A stretch of DNA of 64,000 bases from the NCBI GenBank assembly GCA_017880865.1, contig JADGRL010000006.1, forward strand, positions 1 to 64,000. Direction: 5' to 3'. Both the position numbers and the translations under genes were made by a program. The stretch is from Gallionella sp. Its GTDB lineage: Bacteria; Pseudomonadota; Gammaproteobacteria; Burkholderiales; Gallionellaceae. This document shows, piece by piece, positions 30,013-41,048 of this stretch (positions are counted from its first letter, which is position 1; each line of letters starts with the position of its first letter). The notes beneath the pieces were generated by a model. It saw only the letters and a list, made by a program, of their open reading frames with translations, did no database searches and was not told where the DNA came from.

Positions 30013-31257
30013 CTAAATTAAATCTATCGAAGTTTTTTGCCAGGACTGTATCCATGCGGACAGATCGCCGGCGGGCATCGGGCGGGCGATAAAATAACCC
30101 TGCGCGAGATCACATTCCGTTCTGCGCAGAAAATCCCAGTCTGCCCGGTCCTCTACCCCTTCCGCCACGGTCTCCATGCCTAGTTGCTTCGCCAGGCTGA
30201 GGCTGGAATCAAACAGCGCCCGCAGTGTGTCGTTGGCCCAGGCACCGTGCACGAAACTCTGGTCTATCTTGAGCTCATCGAATGGAATGTCGCGCAACTG
30301 GGCCAGAGAAGAATTCCCAGTGCCAAAATCGTCGATGGATAGTTTGAATCGCTTCAGACGCAACCGGGTCAGGATTTCGAGCGGTGCGCGCGCGTCCCGC
30401 ATCAACTGGCTTTCCGTCACCTCCAGCACCACGCTTTGCGGAGACACGCCCGCTGCGGCGACTTGTGCGGCGACAAAATCTGCAAAATCCAGCGAGGCCA
30501 GATTATCCATGGAGACATTGATCGACACGCGCAACTTCAATCCGGATTCTTCCCAACGCCTGATCTGGGCCAATGCGTTATCCAGCACCACGCGGGTCAG
30601 GTCGTCAATCAGTCCGTTCGCTTCCGCCACGCCGATGAACTGGTCGGGGAACACCATCCCGTCCTGCGGATGCTGCCAGCGCACCAGAGATTCAGCGCCC
30701 ACCACTTCACCCGTGGCGATCACCACCTTGGGCTGGTAATAATTGACCAGTTCGCCGTTGGCGATGGCGGCGCGCACCTCGTCCGCAGTATAAATTTTCT
30801 TTGTCGAATTTTTTTTCGGCGCACCGGAGGAATCGTCTTGCGTCGGCGCCGTCCACTTCTCCAGCAACACCGCCAGCCCTTCCGGCGAGGCTGGCTTGTG
30901 CAGGTGGCCCAGCACCGGAATTTTATGCGCCCGCACCAGCTTCTCGACAGACTGCTGCATGCGTTCATCTTCTCCGCTCACCAGAATGAGGGCACCCGCA
31001 TAATGGTGTTCGACCAGGCGGCGCGCGAACTCGACCCCATCCATCTGCGGCATATTGAGATCCAGCAATATCAGATTCGGTGATCGGTCCGAATCATCAA
31101 CCCGCTCCAGCGCGGCGTGGCCGTTGTCGCAGGTGCTGACCTGGGCGTAGCCGAGGTTCGTCAGCATGCGCGCCAACAGTTTGAGCATGAAGGGCTCGTC
31201 GTCGAGCACCAGCACCCTGACTGCGGATTTGTTATTCACGATTTCACCGGTATCCAT
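30013..31257 (-). CDS. Response regulator with EAL (c-di-GMP phosphodiesterase) domain, catalytic motifs intact
   Basis: REC: VLVLDDEPFMLKLLARML...LILLDLNMPQMDG; EAL: AESLVRWQHP, INVS, EVTES, IDDFGTG, ELKID, METVAEGVE, AQGYFIARP. Confidence 0.95.
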   Translation of the reverse strand: MDTGEIVNNKSAVRVLVLDDEPFMLKLLARMLTNLGYAQVSTCDNGHAALERVDDSDRSPNLILLDLNMPQMDGVEFARRLVEHHYAGALILVSGEDERMQQSVEKLVRAHKIPVLGHLHKPASPEGLAVLLEKWTAPTQDDSSGAPKKNSTKKIYTADEVRAAIANGELVNYYQPKVVIATGEVVGAESLVRWQHPQDGMVFPDQFIGVAEANGLIDDLTRVVLDNALAQIRRWEESGLKLRVSINVSMDNLASLDFADFVAAQVAAAGVSPQSVVLEVTESQLMRDARAPLEILTRLRLKRFKLSIDDFGTGNSSLAQLRDIPFDELKIDQSFVHGAWANDTLRALFDSSLSLAKQLGMETVAEGVEDRADWDFLRRTECDLAQGYFIARPMPAGDLSAWIQSWQKTSIDLI

Positions 31258-32455
31258 TGCTCACCCGCTTATGCCAGTCCGTTATCCAGTCGGGTAATTT
31301 GGCGGCAGGCATAGGCCGGGCAATGAAATTGCCTTGTGCGAGATTGCAGCCTGTGCTGCGCAACAGATCCCAGTCGCCCAGGTCTTCCACCCCTACGGCG
31401 ACGGTTTCCATGTTCAATTCCCTTGCCGTGGCCAGACCGGTGTCATATTCCGCTCGTATTGTGACGTCGGTGCATACGCCATGCATGATGTTCCGGTCTA
31501 TTTTAAGTTCGTCAAAGGGAACATCGCGCAACTGGCTCAGGTTGGAATGCCCGGTGCCAAAGTTGTCAATCGAAAGCCGAAAGTGCTTGAGACGTAGACG
31601 TGCCAGCGTTTCCAGCGGCACGCGCAGCTCCTTCTGCAACAGGCGAGCTTCCGTCACTTCCAGCACCACCTGCTGCGGCGGCACATCGGCCCTGGCCGCC
31701 AATTCGGCGGCAGTATCCGCAAAATCCAATGATGCCAGGTTATCCATGGACACATTGACCGCCAGTTGCAGCGACAGTCCAGCCTTTTGCCAAGCCTGTG
31801 CCTGGGCCAGCGCGCTGGTCAACACCACACGGGTCAGGTCGTTGATCAGATCGTGTGCTTCCGCCACGCCGATGAACTGATCCGGCAACACCATGCCGTC
31901 CACAGGATGGTTCCAGCGCACCAGTGTTTCCACCCCCATCACCCGTCCGGTCTCGACATCGACCTTGGGGTGATAGTAATTGACCAGCTCGCCGTTGGCG
32001 ATCGCTGCGCGCAGCTCATCAGCACCATAAATTTTCTTCGTCGTCCCGTAATCCGGTTGCGATGGCGTGGCCCACTTCGCCAGCACGGCCATCAGAGCTT
32101 CCGGCGTCACCGGCTTGTCCAGACGGCCCAATAATTTTATTTTGTACGCCTGTATCATTTTCTGAGTGGTCTGCAACACGTGCTGATCTTCGCCGCTCAC
32201 CAGAATGAGGCTGCCGGCGTAACGCCGCTCGACCAGCTTGCGCACGAACTCGGTCCCGTCCATTTGGGGCATGTTCAAATCCAGCAAAATCAGATTGGGA
32301 GAGTCGGGACCATCAAACAACGCCAGCGCTGCATGTCCATTGTCGCAAGAGGTGATCGAAGTAAACCCCATGTTCGCCAGCATACGTGCCAGCAACTTGA
32401 GCATCGTGGGTTCATCGTCGAGCAGCAAAATATTGATCGCAGTTTTTTTGGGCAT
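31244..32455 (-). CDS. Response regulator with degenerate EAL domain (paralog of 30013..31257)
   Basis: REC: ILLLDDEPTMLKLLARML; EAL motifs altered: IDNFGTG, METVAVGVE, AQGNFIARP; start placed at MPKKTAINI. Confidence 0.93.
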   Translation of the reverse strand: MPKKTAINILLLDDEPTMLKLLARMLANMGFTSITSCDNGHAALALFDGPDSPNLILLDLNMPQMDGTEFVRKLVERRYAGSLILVSGEDQHVLQTTQKMIQAYKIKLLGRLDKPVTPEALMAVLAKWATPSQPDYGTTKKIYGADELRAAIANGELVNYYHPKVDVETGRVMGVETLVRWNHPVDGMVLPDQFIGVAEAHDLINDLTRVVLTSALAQAQAWQKAGLSLQLAVNVSMDNLASLDFADTAAELAARADVPPQQVVLEVTEARLLQKELRVPLETLARLRLKHFRLSIDNFGTGHSNLSQLRDVPFDELKIDRNIMHGVCTDVTIRAEYDTGLATARELNMETVAVGVEDLGDWDLLRSTGCNLAQGNFIARPMPAAKLPDWITDWHKRVSNGYR

Positions 32456-32499
32456 GATTTCTTTCTTTTTATTCCCGTTCTCTCCAAAGGGGAGCGCGC

Positions 32500-35196
32500 C
32501 TATAACTGATCCAGATAATTGTTCACGGCGGACATTTCCGCCTCGAAGCGGGGCAGCAACGCGGCCAGTTCTGCGGTCTGCCCCGCCTTGCCCGCCTGTT
32601 CCATTTCGGCGCACAACTCGCTCAAAGCCAGCGCGCCTACCGAGCGCGCCAATGACTTGAGTTTATGCGCCGCAGCAACACCTGCCGTATTACCTGTCGC
32701 GCAGGCAGTGCGCAGTTCCGTCGCAATTTTATCCGCACTGATGCGGAAGCCTTTCAGGAACTCGGCTATGGTCGCCTTATCGTCGCCTATTAATGCCTTG
32801 AGCACGTTCACGTCAACCGGCACGGACTCGGCGGTAACGGGCAGCCATTTTTCCAGCATCGCTTTCAGGTTGGCCAGTTGCACCGGCTTGCTCAGATAAT
32901 CATCCATGCCAACTTCGCGACAGTGCTCGGCCTCGCCCTTGAGGGCATTGGCGGTGAAGGCGATGATAGTTGTGCGTGGTTTGCCGGCTTCACGGGTCTT
33001 TACCTCACTGGCTCGTATGGCAGCAGTCAGCTCATAGCCGTCCATCTCCGGCATGTGCAGGTCGGTGAGCAGCAGACGGTAATCGCCGCTTTGCCACAGT
33101 TCCAGCGCCTCGCGGCCATTGCCTGCGATGTCTGCCGTTTGGCCGAGCAACTTGAGCTGTTGCAGGATGACTTTCTGGTTGATCTCATTGTCTTCGGCGA
33201 TCAGGATCAAGCGGCCCTGCTGGCGCGCCTCTGCGCGCGACAACGGTGTGGGCGTCTTCCCGGTGCCATCGGGCAGGACGCTCAGGTCTTGCTTCTTGAT
33301 TCGTCCGGCGGCAATCAAAACCGCCTCCAGAAATGCTTTGCGGTGCATGACCTCTGCGTCCAGAGTAACCTGGTCGGCAGCTTCAACCCGGCACTGCCGG
33401 CGTTTGCCGCGCCCGATGATAACGAAACGAACATCCAGTCCGGTTCGGGTGCTTGCAGCAGTGCGTAATCCATCCAGTAGCGAATTGAATTGCGGCGAGT
33501 TGGCGTCCGGTGTGTCGATGACCACGACGCACAATCCGGGCTGGCGGCGATCTATCCATTGCCGGGCGGCCGCAACGTCTTCTGCTTGCTCGACTGGCGC
33601 GCCGTCATGCGCGAGATAAGCGGCCATGTCCCCAGCCATGCTGTCCGCGCCGCCCACCACCAGGCAGCACAGTCCGGCGACCGGCGAGGGTGGTTTATCG
33701 ACGTCGGGTTTTTCCATCGGCAGCGCGAACGGCAGGCGCACAGTGAACACGGCGCCCTTGCCCGGTTCGCTCTGCACAGCGATTTCGCCGCCCATCATCT
33801 CCACCAACTGGCGGCAGATGGCCAGCCCCAGCCCGCTGCCGCCAAAATTCCGGGTGGTGGACGTGTCGGCCTGGGTGAAGGGAGTAAACAGCCGTGCCTG
33901 GGTTTCCGCATCAATGCCGATGCCGTTGTCGGACACGCGAAACTCCAGCTGGATTTGTTTAACATCGCGAAGCGATTCATTCGCCTCCCCGCCCGCAATC
34001 GGGAGAAGATTGAGGAGAGGTAAACGGCTCTGCCCGTCTGCTGTACCTTCAGCCAACAGGGCGCGCACCGACACCTGTGCTTTTCGACCCTGTCCGCTGG
34101 AAAATTTGATGGCGTTGTTCGCCAGGTTGACCAGTATCTGGCGCAGCCGACCGGGGTCGCCGAGTACCCGTGTGGGCAGGGACGGATCGGTGAACAGGTT
34201 CAGCTCCACCTCTTTTTTCAGAGCCAGATGATCCAGTGTTTCGCATACTCCCTCCACCACGTTGGCGATATTCATTGGCAGGCTTTCAATCTGCAACTTG
34301 CCTACTTCAATCTTGGAGAAATCGAGAATGTCGTCAATCACGGCAAGCAGAGCATATGCCGAGTCGTGGATAATATTGCTCATTTCCATCTGTTGGGGAT
34401 TAAGGCTGCTCAATTGCAGCACGTCTATCATGCCGATCACGCCGTTCATCGGTGTGCGTATTTCGTGACTCATCGCGGCGAGGAAATTCGACTTCGCCTT
34501 GTTGGCTTGCTCGGCATCACGCCGTGCCTGCTCGAGATCGGCCATGTTGCGCAGCCGCACCAACCCATCTTGTTCGAGGCGACGGTTGGCTTCACCCAGT
34601 GTGATGTTGAGCTGTTGCAACTCATTCTTTGCGCGGCTCAGATCTTCATTTCGCTGGATGGCGGCGTCATAGGTGGAGAGCAATAGGTTGAGTATCTGCA
34701 AACGGTCGGACGCGATGAAATGCTTCTGCCCCTTGAAGAATATTTCCACTCCCATGCCCGCTTGGTCGGTCTGGCGCATTTCGGTGTTCAGCAGCAAGAA
34801 CTTCACGCGATTCAGCAGGTATTGGTCGTCATAGGGTTTGAGGATGAAGTTGTCCGCGCCGCACTCCAGCCCTCGAATCACGTCCTGCGCATCGGAAAGC
34901 GTGGTGACCAGAATGACCGGTACATCCTTCAATTTTTTATCGGACTTGATCGCCTTGCACAATTCGTAGCCGTCCATTTCCGGCATCATGATGTCGCTGA
35001 TTAGCAGAGTAGGTTTTTGCGCCTGTGCTGCTTGAAGAGCCAGCTTGCCGTTGGCCGCAATGGTTACCTGATAACCGTGCTGCTCGAGCATAAAACCGAG
35101 TTGCTCGGCCTGGGTGCGGCTGTCTTCTGCGATGAGTATTGTAGGTGTGATAAGAGTGTGATCGCCATTTTTCTTGTCCTGCTCCTCGGATTTCAT
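32500..35196 (-). CDS. Hybrid sensor kinase: REC-HisKA-HATPase-REC-Hpt
   Basis: [98 protein letters not shown]. Confidence 0.95.
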   Translation of the reverse strand: MKSEEQDKKNGDHTLITPTILIAEDSRTQAEQLGFMLEQHGYQVTIAANGKLALQAAQAQKPTLLISDIMMPEMDGYELCKAIKSDKKLKDVPVILVTTLSDAQDVIRGLECGADNFILKPYDDQYLLNRVKFLLLNTEMRQTDQAGMGVEIFFKGQKHFIASDRLQILNLLLSTYDAAIQRNEDLSRAKNELQQLNITLGEANRRLEQDGLVRLRNMADLEQARRDAEQANKAKSNFLAAMSHEIRTPMNGVIGMIDVLQLSSLNPQQMEMSNIIHDSAYALLAVIDDILDFSKIEVGKLQIESLPMNIANVVEGVCETLDHLALKKEVELNLFTDPSLPTRVLGDPGRLRQILVNLANNAIKFSSGQGRKAQVSVRALLAEGTADGQSRLPLLNLLPIAGGEANESLRDVKQIQLEFRVSDNGIGIDAETQARLFTPFTQADTSTTRNFGGSGLGLAICRQLVEMMGGEIAVQSEPGKGAVFTVRLPFALPMEKPDVDKPPSPVAGLCCLVVGGADSMAGDMAAYLAHDGAPVEQAEDVAAARQWIDRRQPGLCVVVIDTPDANSPQFNSLLDGLRTAASTRTGLDVRFVIIGRGKRRQCRVEAADQVTLDAEVMHRKAFLEAVLIAAGRIKKQDLSVLPDGTGKTPTPLSRAEARQQGRLILIAEDNEINQKVILQQLKLLGQTADIAGNGREALELWQSGDYRLLLTDLHMPEMDGYELTAAIRASEVKTREAGKPRTTIIAFTANALKGEAEHCREVGMDDYLSKPVQLANLKAMLEKWLPVTAESVPVDVNVLKALIGDDKATIAEFLKGFRISADKIATELRTACATGNTAGVAAAHKLKSLARSVGALALSELCAEMEQAGKAGQTAELAALLPRFEAEMSAVNNYLDQL

Positions 35197-35266
35197 TGCT
35201 GGTTCCCCTTCTTTGAATTGTTGTCTGCCCAACACGCCGGGCTGTTATTCCATTTCGCAATCAATC

Positions 35267-35330
35267 GTAGGAGCCCGATTTATCGGGCGATTTTGTGGCC
35301 AAGCTATCGCGCAATGAATTGCGCTCCTAC
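35267..35330. repeat. REP/BIME-like inverted doublet (two GTAGGAGC-palindrome-CGAT units)
   Basis: GTAGGAGCCCGATTTATCGGGCGATTTTGTGGCC facing the reverse complement of GTAGGAGCGCAATTCATTGCGCGATAGCTTGGCC. Confidence 0.85.
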
Positions 35331-36394
35331 ATTCCAGATTTGCCATTTGCCAAACTCATCAGCACGGCGGCAATTTTGTCCGGTGCCAGAATAAACGTCG
35401 CCGCATTCAGCTTGATCGCCTCGCCCGGCATGCCGTGTACCACCGAGCTATCCTTATCCTGGGCAAAAGTGATTGATCCTTTTTCCTTCAACAGCCGCAG
35501 TTCCTCGGCGCCATCGCGCCCCATGCCGGTAAGCAGACCAGCGACAGCGTCGCCGCCATACACGGCGGCAAGCGAGCGGAACAAATAAGAGACGGAGGGG
35601 CGCAGCCCGTTTTCCGGCTCGTCATGGGTGAGAACGATTTTTCCGCCTTGCTCCACCTTCATCTGACACTCATCGGGCGCGACATAGACGTGGCCGGGCA
35701 ACATGGTCTCGCCGTGCATGGCCACTTGCACCGGCAGGACGGACGACTGTGCCAGCCATTCGACGAAGGAGCTGATAAAGCCTGCCGCCATGTGCTGGAC
35801 AATCAATACTGGCACAGGAAATTCTCTGGGCAGCATCGCCAGTATCGTCTGCAACACGGGTGGCCCGCCGGTCGAGGCACCTATCGCGATCACTTTTATT
35901 TTGACCCTTTCTTGCTTACCCGCCAGCGCCACCGGGGGCAAGACCGGCTCGCGCCGGGTCTGCGGCCAGCGCCGCACCACCTTTACTTCCGACATCAGCT
36001 TCACTGTTTGCACCAGTTCCTTCGCGGTGGTTTCATGGTCCGGGTGGCCGATGCCGGCCGGACGTATGAGTACGGCCAAAGCTCCCGCTTCCATGGCGCG
36101 GAATGTCTTGGTATTTTCGTGCGCATCCGTGCTCCCGCTGACGATCACGATGGGGATCGGGTCGGTTTCCATGATGCGGCGCGTCGCCTCCAGCCCATCC
36201 ATTTTCGGCATGTGAATGTCCATCGTGATCACATCGGGGCGATAGCGCTTCACAGCCTTGAGCGCTTCCTCACCATTGCCAGCACTGCCGACCACCTGTA
36301 TGTCGGGATCGGAGTTAAGAATGTAAATGAGAAACTCGCGCACCACGGGAGAGTCTTCAACTACCAGTACTTTGATCAAAGGCTTTCCCTCCAT
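35327..36394 (-). CDS. cheB: Chemotaxis-type protein-glutamate methylesterase (CheB/WspF-like)
   Basis: REC VVEDSPVVREFLIYIL..; VIAIGASTGGPPVLQTIL; VQHMAAGFISSFVEWL; GMGRDGAEELRLLKE. Confidence 0.95.
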   Translation of the reverse strand: MEGKPLIKVLVVEDSPVVREFLIYILNSDPDIQVVGSAGNGEEALKAVKRYRPDVITMDIHMPKMDGLEATRRIMETDPIPIVIVSGSTDAHENTKTFRAMEAGALAVLIRPAGIGHPDHETTAKELVQTVKLMSEVKVVRRWPQTRREPVLPPVALAGKQERVKIKVIAIGASTGGPPVLQTILAMLPREFPVPVLIVQHMAAGFISSFVEWLAQSSVLPVQVAMHGETMLPGHVYVAPDECQMKVEQGGKIVLTHDEPENGLRPSVSYLFRSLAAVYGGDAVAGLLTGMGRDGAEELRLLKEKGSITFAQDKDSSVVHGMPGEAIKLNAATFILAPDKIAAVLMSLANGKSGM

Positions 36395-36421
36395 TTATGT
36401 TCGCAGCTCGTAGCTTCATGT

Positions 36422-38854
36422 TCAAATCAGCCGCCGGACAACTTCGAGCAGATTGCTCTGATCGAAACTGCTTTTCACAATATAGGCATTGGCACCGACA
36501 TCGATGCCGCGTTCGCGGTGCTCGCGCGATTCCAGCGCCGTCACCAGTACCACCGGCAATCCGGCAAACTGTTTATCCGCGCGCACCTTGACTGTCAGAT
36601 CGAAGCCGTCCATACGCGGCATTTCCACGTCTGACACGATCAGATCGAACGTCCCGGTCTTGAGTGTCGTGTAAGCATCAACCCCATCCACCGCAGTCGT
36701 GACAACGTAACCTGCCGATTCGAGGATGTTCTTGAGCAATGCTCTCGAGGTAATCGAGTCTTCCACCACCAGGATGGACTGCGTTGCCGCCGCTTCAAAT
36801 TTATCGGCGGCGAATTTCTCGGTGACAAAGGGCGAGGGCGAAGCTGCAGCCCGATTCACCGCAGATTTCAACAAATCAGGCACATTGAGTACCGCGACCA
36901 CTTGACCTGTTCCCAGCACACTCGCCCCAATGATGTTGCGCACGCGAGAGAGCTGTCGGCCCAGCGTCTTGACCAGCACTTCCTGCTCACCCAGAATCTC
37001 GTCCACCCGGAACGCCACATGCTGGTGACCGGTACCGAGAACAACCACCTGTGCCTGCTCCGGCACTTTATCTGTTGCGCTCTGGCGCGGCAGTTCTAGC
37101 ACATCGCCGAGACTGACCAGCGCTATGGCCTGTCCATCGAGCGAAATCGTTGCGCGATTTTCCACCGTCATGATGTCTTGTTGAACCACCCGCGTCACGC
37201 GCTCGACGCTGAGCGCGGGGATGATGAAGCAATGTACCCCGACGCGAACCAGCACACCTCGAAATGTGGATAGCATCAGCGGCAGCGTGATACGGAAGGT
37301 TGTACTGCTCCCATTTGTCAAACCATCGCTGCCGGACTCAAGGGCTACGACACCACCGAGGTGCTCGACTTTTTCCCGCACGATGGCAAGCCCAAGCCCG
37401 CGTCCCGAGATGTCCGTGATGATCTGGCTGGTGGAAAGACCAGAATGAAAAATGAGCGCCTGTGCCTCCTGTTCATTCAATTTTTCCGCCTCCTCGGCAG
37501 AAACGAGACCGAGCTTGAGCGCCGCCGCTTTCACCTTGGCAGCGTCGATGCCCGCGCCGTCATCGGCAACCAGAATCTCGATTTTTCCGCCGTCTTTTTG
37601 CGCAATGGAAACGGTGATGGTTCCTTGCGGCGGCTTGCCCTTGGCCTGCCGGATGGCCGGCTGCTCGATGCCGTGATCGATGCAATTTCGCAGCAGGTGC
37701 ATCAGCGGATCCTTGATCTCTTCCAGCGTACGCCGGTCGATTTCAATTTCGCCGCCCTGGATCACCAGCTCCACCTGCTTGATCTGATCGCGGGCAAGCT
37801 CGCGGGCGAAACGCGGAAAAATTTCGAGCAGCAAAGAAAACGGCAGCAGGTTCATTTCCTTCACGTCATGCAAGAGGTTATCGCTCATGCCTGCCAAAGC
37901 GCGCCGGTCATGCGCGGCAAACTTGCTCAAGCGCAGCAGCCGTTCTTCCAGTGTATGCATAAACAGCTGTTCGGCTTCCAGATGCTCCAGCAGCTTGGGT
38001 AGTGCTTGTGTCAGAAGTTCTGGCAGCCCTCCGACAGCGCCCTTGTCTCCTGTTTCGACGTAGCGCTCGATCAACTGCAGCACGGGCCGCATGCGTGCCC
38101 GCTGTTTTTTCCAGGTTGTGAAAGAGGCCGTGACCTCGCGCAACTCCTTGGCGCGCTGAGCCGAGGCCAGCCGTGGGGCCAGCAGCTCCTCGACCTGCCG
38201 CATTACCGCATCGAGCTTCTGCGTGGAAACCCTGACTGTCCCGTTTGGGAGGATCGGAGCGACGCTGTGAGATGGCGTCGGCGCAGGTGTGACAACCGCT
38301 GTGACAACCGCTGCGGTCGTTTCAGTAGTCACTATGTCCGAGGGCACGAGGAGCGCGATTGGAGTCTGTTGTACCGACGGCATCGTTTGAACGGCTGCGG
38401 GCAGTGTCGCCGAAAATTGGCTTGCCTCAGACGGGAAAAACGACCCCTGTAAAGCATCAGTGAGCCGCCGGGTCAATGATGCAATCACCGTCGTCCCTGC
38501 CATAGTCATCGCCGCCCCTTCCGTCGAGAGGAGCTTGCCAAGATCATCAATCGCCTCCTGCATCAGGTCGAATAGCGGCGGGGAAACGGCGAGTCGCTTG
38601 CCTTTCAGTGCCGCGAACACGCCCTCCAGCGACTGGCAAACCAACTCGACCTCCTTGAAGTTTACCGCCCGCGCGGCACCCTTCAGGCTGTGCGCATCGC
38701 GAAACACGGTCTCGACGATTTCCGCATACCTATCTGCCGCAGGACTATTTTTTAATTCGATCAGCCCCGCCGACATCAGTTTAAGATGTTCGTCCGCCTC
38801 GACCTTGAAGATCGCGAGCAGTCTTTTCTGGAAGTCATCGTTTTGTTTGGTCAT
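36422..38854 (-). CDS. cheA: Hybrid chemotaxis histidine kinase CheA-REC (WspE-like)
   Basis: Hpt DAHSLKGAARAVNF; LLRNCIDHGIE; SGRGLGLAIVREKVEHLGG; CheW-like; C-terminal REC LVVEDSITSRALL..VSDVEMPRMDG. Confidence 0.95.
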   Translation of the reverse strand: MTKQNDDFQKRLLAIFKVEADEHLKLMSAGLIELKNSPAADRYAEIVETVFRDAHSLKGAARAVNFKEVELVCQSLEGVFAALKGKRLAVSPPLFDLMQEAIDDLGKLLSTEGAAMTMAGTTVIASLTRRLTDALQGSFFPSEASQFSATLPAAVQTMPSVQQTPIALLVPSDIVTTETTAAVVTAVVTPAPTPSHSVAPILPNGTVRVSTQKLDAVMRQVEELLAPRLASAQRAKELREVTASFTTWKKQRARMRPVLQLIERYVETGDKGAVGGLPELLTQALPKLLEHLEAEQLFMHTLEERLLRLSKFAAHDRRALAGMSDNLLHDVKEMNLLPFSLLLEIFPRFARELARDQIKQVELVIQGGEIEIDRRTLEEIKDPLMHLLRNCIDHGIEQPAIRQAKGKPPQGTITVSIAQKDGGKIEILVADDGAGIDAAKVKAAALKLGLVSAEEAEKLNEQEAQALIFHSGLSTSQIITDISGRGLGLAIVREKVEHLGGVVALESGSDGLTNGSSTTFRITLPLMLSTFRGVLVRVGVHCFIIPALSVERVTRVVQQDIMTVENRATISLDGQAIALVSLGDVLELPRQSATDKVPEQAQVVVLGTGHQHVAFRVDEILGEQEVLVKTLGRQLSRVRNIIGASVLGTGQVVAVLNVPDLLKSAVNRAAASPSPFVTEKFAADKFEAAATQSILVVEDSITSRALLKNILESAGYVVTTAVDGVDAYTTLKTGTFDLIVSDVEMPRMDGFDLTVKVRADKQFAGLPVVLVTALESREHRERGIDVGANAYIVKSSFDQSNLLEVVRRLI

Positions 38855-38902
38855 GGTTCGAGCTGCAAATATTTTAATTTACAAAAACTGCGATGCGCGA
38901 AG

Positions 38903-40384
38903 TCATGCGACCTTGCCTCCGATCAGGTCACTCAGCTTCCGCCCCAGTTCATGCAGGCTCTGTGCGGCGACCTTGGACTGCCCGGTACCGGCAACGTTCT
39001 GCGCGCTGGCTTGCTTGATATTTTCCATAGCCTGCGCCACTTGATCCATGCCCACCATCTGCTGCTGGCTCGAAGCCGCAATTTGCGTGGCCGCCTGCGC
39101 CGCCTCAACGACGCTGTCAGAAAGCTGCCGGATAGCTTCGCCGGTCTCGGTCGTTTGTTTCACCCCGGCTTGCACCGTCTTGCTGCCCTGCTCGGTGGCC
39201 AGCACCGCAGCGCTGGTCGCCCGCTGGATGTCGCCGAGTAGCGTGCGCACCTGGGCAGTCGCCTGTTTGGATTGTTCCGCCAGGCTCTTGACCTCTTGCG
39301 CGACGACCGCAAAACCTTTGCCCTGCTCGCCCGCCTTCGCCGCCTCAATCGCGGCATTCACAGCAAGCAGATTGGATTGCTCGGCCAGATCGTTGACGGT
39401 TGCGATGATCTCGCCGATGGACTGGCTTTGCTCGGACAGCCGCACGATGCTCTCTGCAATGGATTCCATTTGCTCCTGAATGCGCTGCATGCCGACAATC
39501 GCTTCCTCCACCGATTGCCGCCCAGTCAAAGAAACCTGCGAGGCTTTCTGCGCGATATCGGAAACAGAACGCGCCTTCTGGCTAGACAACTGCGCCGTCT
39601 GCTTCACTTCTTCCACCGTCGCGGTAGTCTCGCTCACTGCACTCGCCGTCTCGGCAGAACCGGCGGCCACTTGAGTCGTCGTGGCAAGAATCTGGGCAGA
39701 AGAGACAGAGAGTTGATTAATGCTTTCGCGAAGTTGGCGAGTAATGATGCGGGTGATCCAGAAACCAACCAGAACCAATAGTGCAAAAGCGAGCGGTATG
39801 CCATAAACAATGACAGAAATCGTAATATTTGAACTCGTCATTACCTCGTTATTACGCCGCTCCAATAACATCCTTTCCTCATTATCCATATCGACGATTA
39901 GCTTCCGGATACTATCCATTGCCTTCTTTCCGTTATCCGTCCGTACCACCTTTACCGCAGCATCCAATCCTTTAGTTTTTCGCAAATCAATCGTTTCCTT
40001 AAGCTCGGAAAGTTTGGCTGCAATCAGGGGGTCAAGAGCCACGAGCCGCTGCTGCTGGTTTGGGTTATCCGAGGTCAACCCCTTGAGATGCTGCATGGTT
40101 TGATTAACGTCTGATATCCCAGCCTGGTATGGATCGAGATAACGATCTTTTCCAGTTATGATATAGCCTCGTTGACCAGTCTCGGCATCCTTCAATGTGG
40201 AAAGCACCTCTTTCAGATTTTCGAGTACTTGGTAGGAATGTGCTTTCATCTGTGCGGCATCGATGAGTGTGGTCGTGTTCCGGTATGAGAACACGCCAAT
40301 GACAACTAGAATAACTATCGCCAGAGCGTAACCCGCGCCAATTTTTGTTCCAATAGACCATTTCATTTTTATTCTCCTTGTCAT
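38903..40384 (-). CDS. Methyl-accepting chemotaxis protein with CHASE3-like sensor (WspA-like)
   Basis: Two TM segments; [21 protein letters not shown]; hairpin tip [38 protein letters not shown]. Confidence 0.95.
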   Translation of the reverse strand: MTRRIKMKWSIGTKIGAGYALAIVILVVIGVFSYRNTTTLIDAAQMKAHSYQVLENLKEVLSTLKDAETGQRGYIITGKDRYLDPYQAGISDVNQTMQHLKGLTSDNPNQQQRLVALDPLIAAKLSELKETIDLRKTKGLDAAVKVVRTDNGKKAMDSIRKLIVDMDNEERMLLERRNNEVMTSSNITISVIVYGIPLAFALLVLVGFWITRIITRQLRESINQLSVSSAQILATTTQVAAGSAETASAVSETTATVEEVKQTAQLSSQKARSVSDIAQKASQVSLTGRQSVEEAIVGMQRIQEQMESIAESIVRLSEQSQSIGEIIATVNDLAEQSNLLAVNAAIEAAKAGEQGKGFAVVAQEVKSLAEQSKQATAQVRTLLGDIQRATSAAVLATEQGSKTVQAGVKQTTETGEAIRQLSDSVVEAAQAATQIAASSQQQMVGMDQVAQAMENIKQASAQNVAGTGQSKVAAQSLHELGRKLSDLIGGKVA

Positions 40385-40411
40385 TCTGTCAAACTTGAAC
40401 CTAAATATTTC

Positions 40412-41035
40412 CTATCCCTTCACCTGTTCCTGCACGATAAGCTTCTCGTCGCTCAAAAGTTTTTCAGCATCGAGGATGACCACGCGCTCCGCAGTCACCC
40501 CTAGCAAATAATTTTCGCGTATGCCCGTCAGCGTCGGCAGGGATGGCTGAATATCGGCGCGCAGAATACGGCGCACGCCGCTTATCGCATCGGCCACAAT
40601 GCCGAATACCATGCCTCCAGATTCGAGCACAATCAACTTATTAAGGTCAGTCAATCCTTTTTCGGGGAGATCGAAAAATTTCTTGATGTCGATGATAGAA
40701 AGTATCTCGCCGCGCACATTGACGATGCCGAGTACAAAGGCCGGAGTGCAGGGGAGCGGTGTAAACTCTTCCAGCGGATGGACCTCGCGAACGTACTCTG
40801 ATGCGATGGCGTAGCGCTCATGGGCGAGGAAAAATTCAATGACCTCGATTGTTGCGTCGGCGGTATCCGCTGGCACGGCTTCACGGGCGAGTGTCTGTGC
40901 CCTTGCTTTCAAAATCCGTTGAGTATCCCCGGCAGTCGGTGCCCAGATACGCTCGATTGCGACACATGCCGTTTCCAGTCGTTTCTCTATTTCGCGCCAG
41001 TCGATGATCTTGTGGTTTTTTTGTGGGGTATTCAT
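40412..41035 (-). CDS. CheW-like coupling protein
   Basis: IEFFLAHERYAIASEYVREVHPLEEFTPLPCTPAFVLGIVNVRGEILSIIDIKKFF. Confidence 0.93.
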   Translation of the reverse strand: MNTPQKNHKIIDWREIEKRLETACVAIERIWAPTAGDTQRILKARAQTLAREAVPADTADATIEVIEFFLAHERYAIASEYVREVHPLEEFTPLPCTPAFVLGIVNVRGEILSIIDIKKFFDLPEKGLTDLNKLIVLESGGMVFGIVADAISGVRRILRADIQPSLPTLTGIRENYLLGVTAERVVILDAEKLLSDEKLIVQEQVKG

Positions 41036-41048
41036 GACGGTCTTCCTC

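Noticed and set aside
35624-36634. 336-aa plus-strand ORF
   Set aside because: Antisense to cheB/cheA; no recognisable motif.
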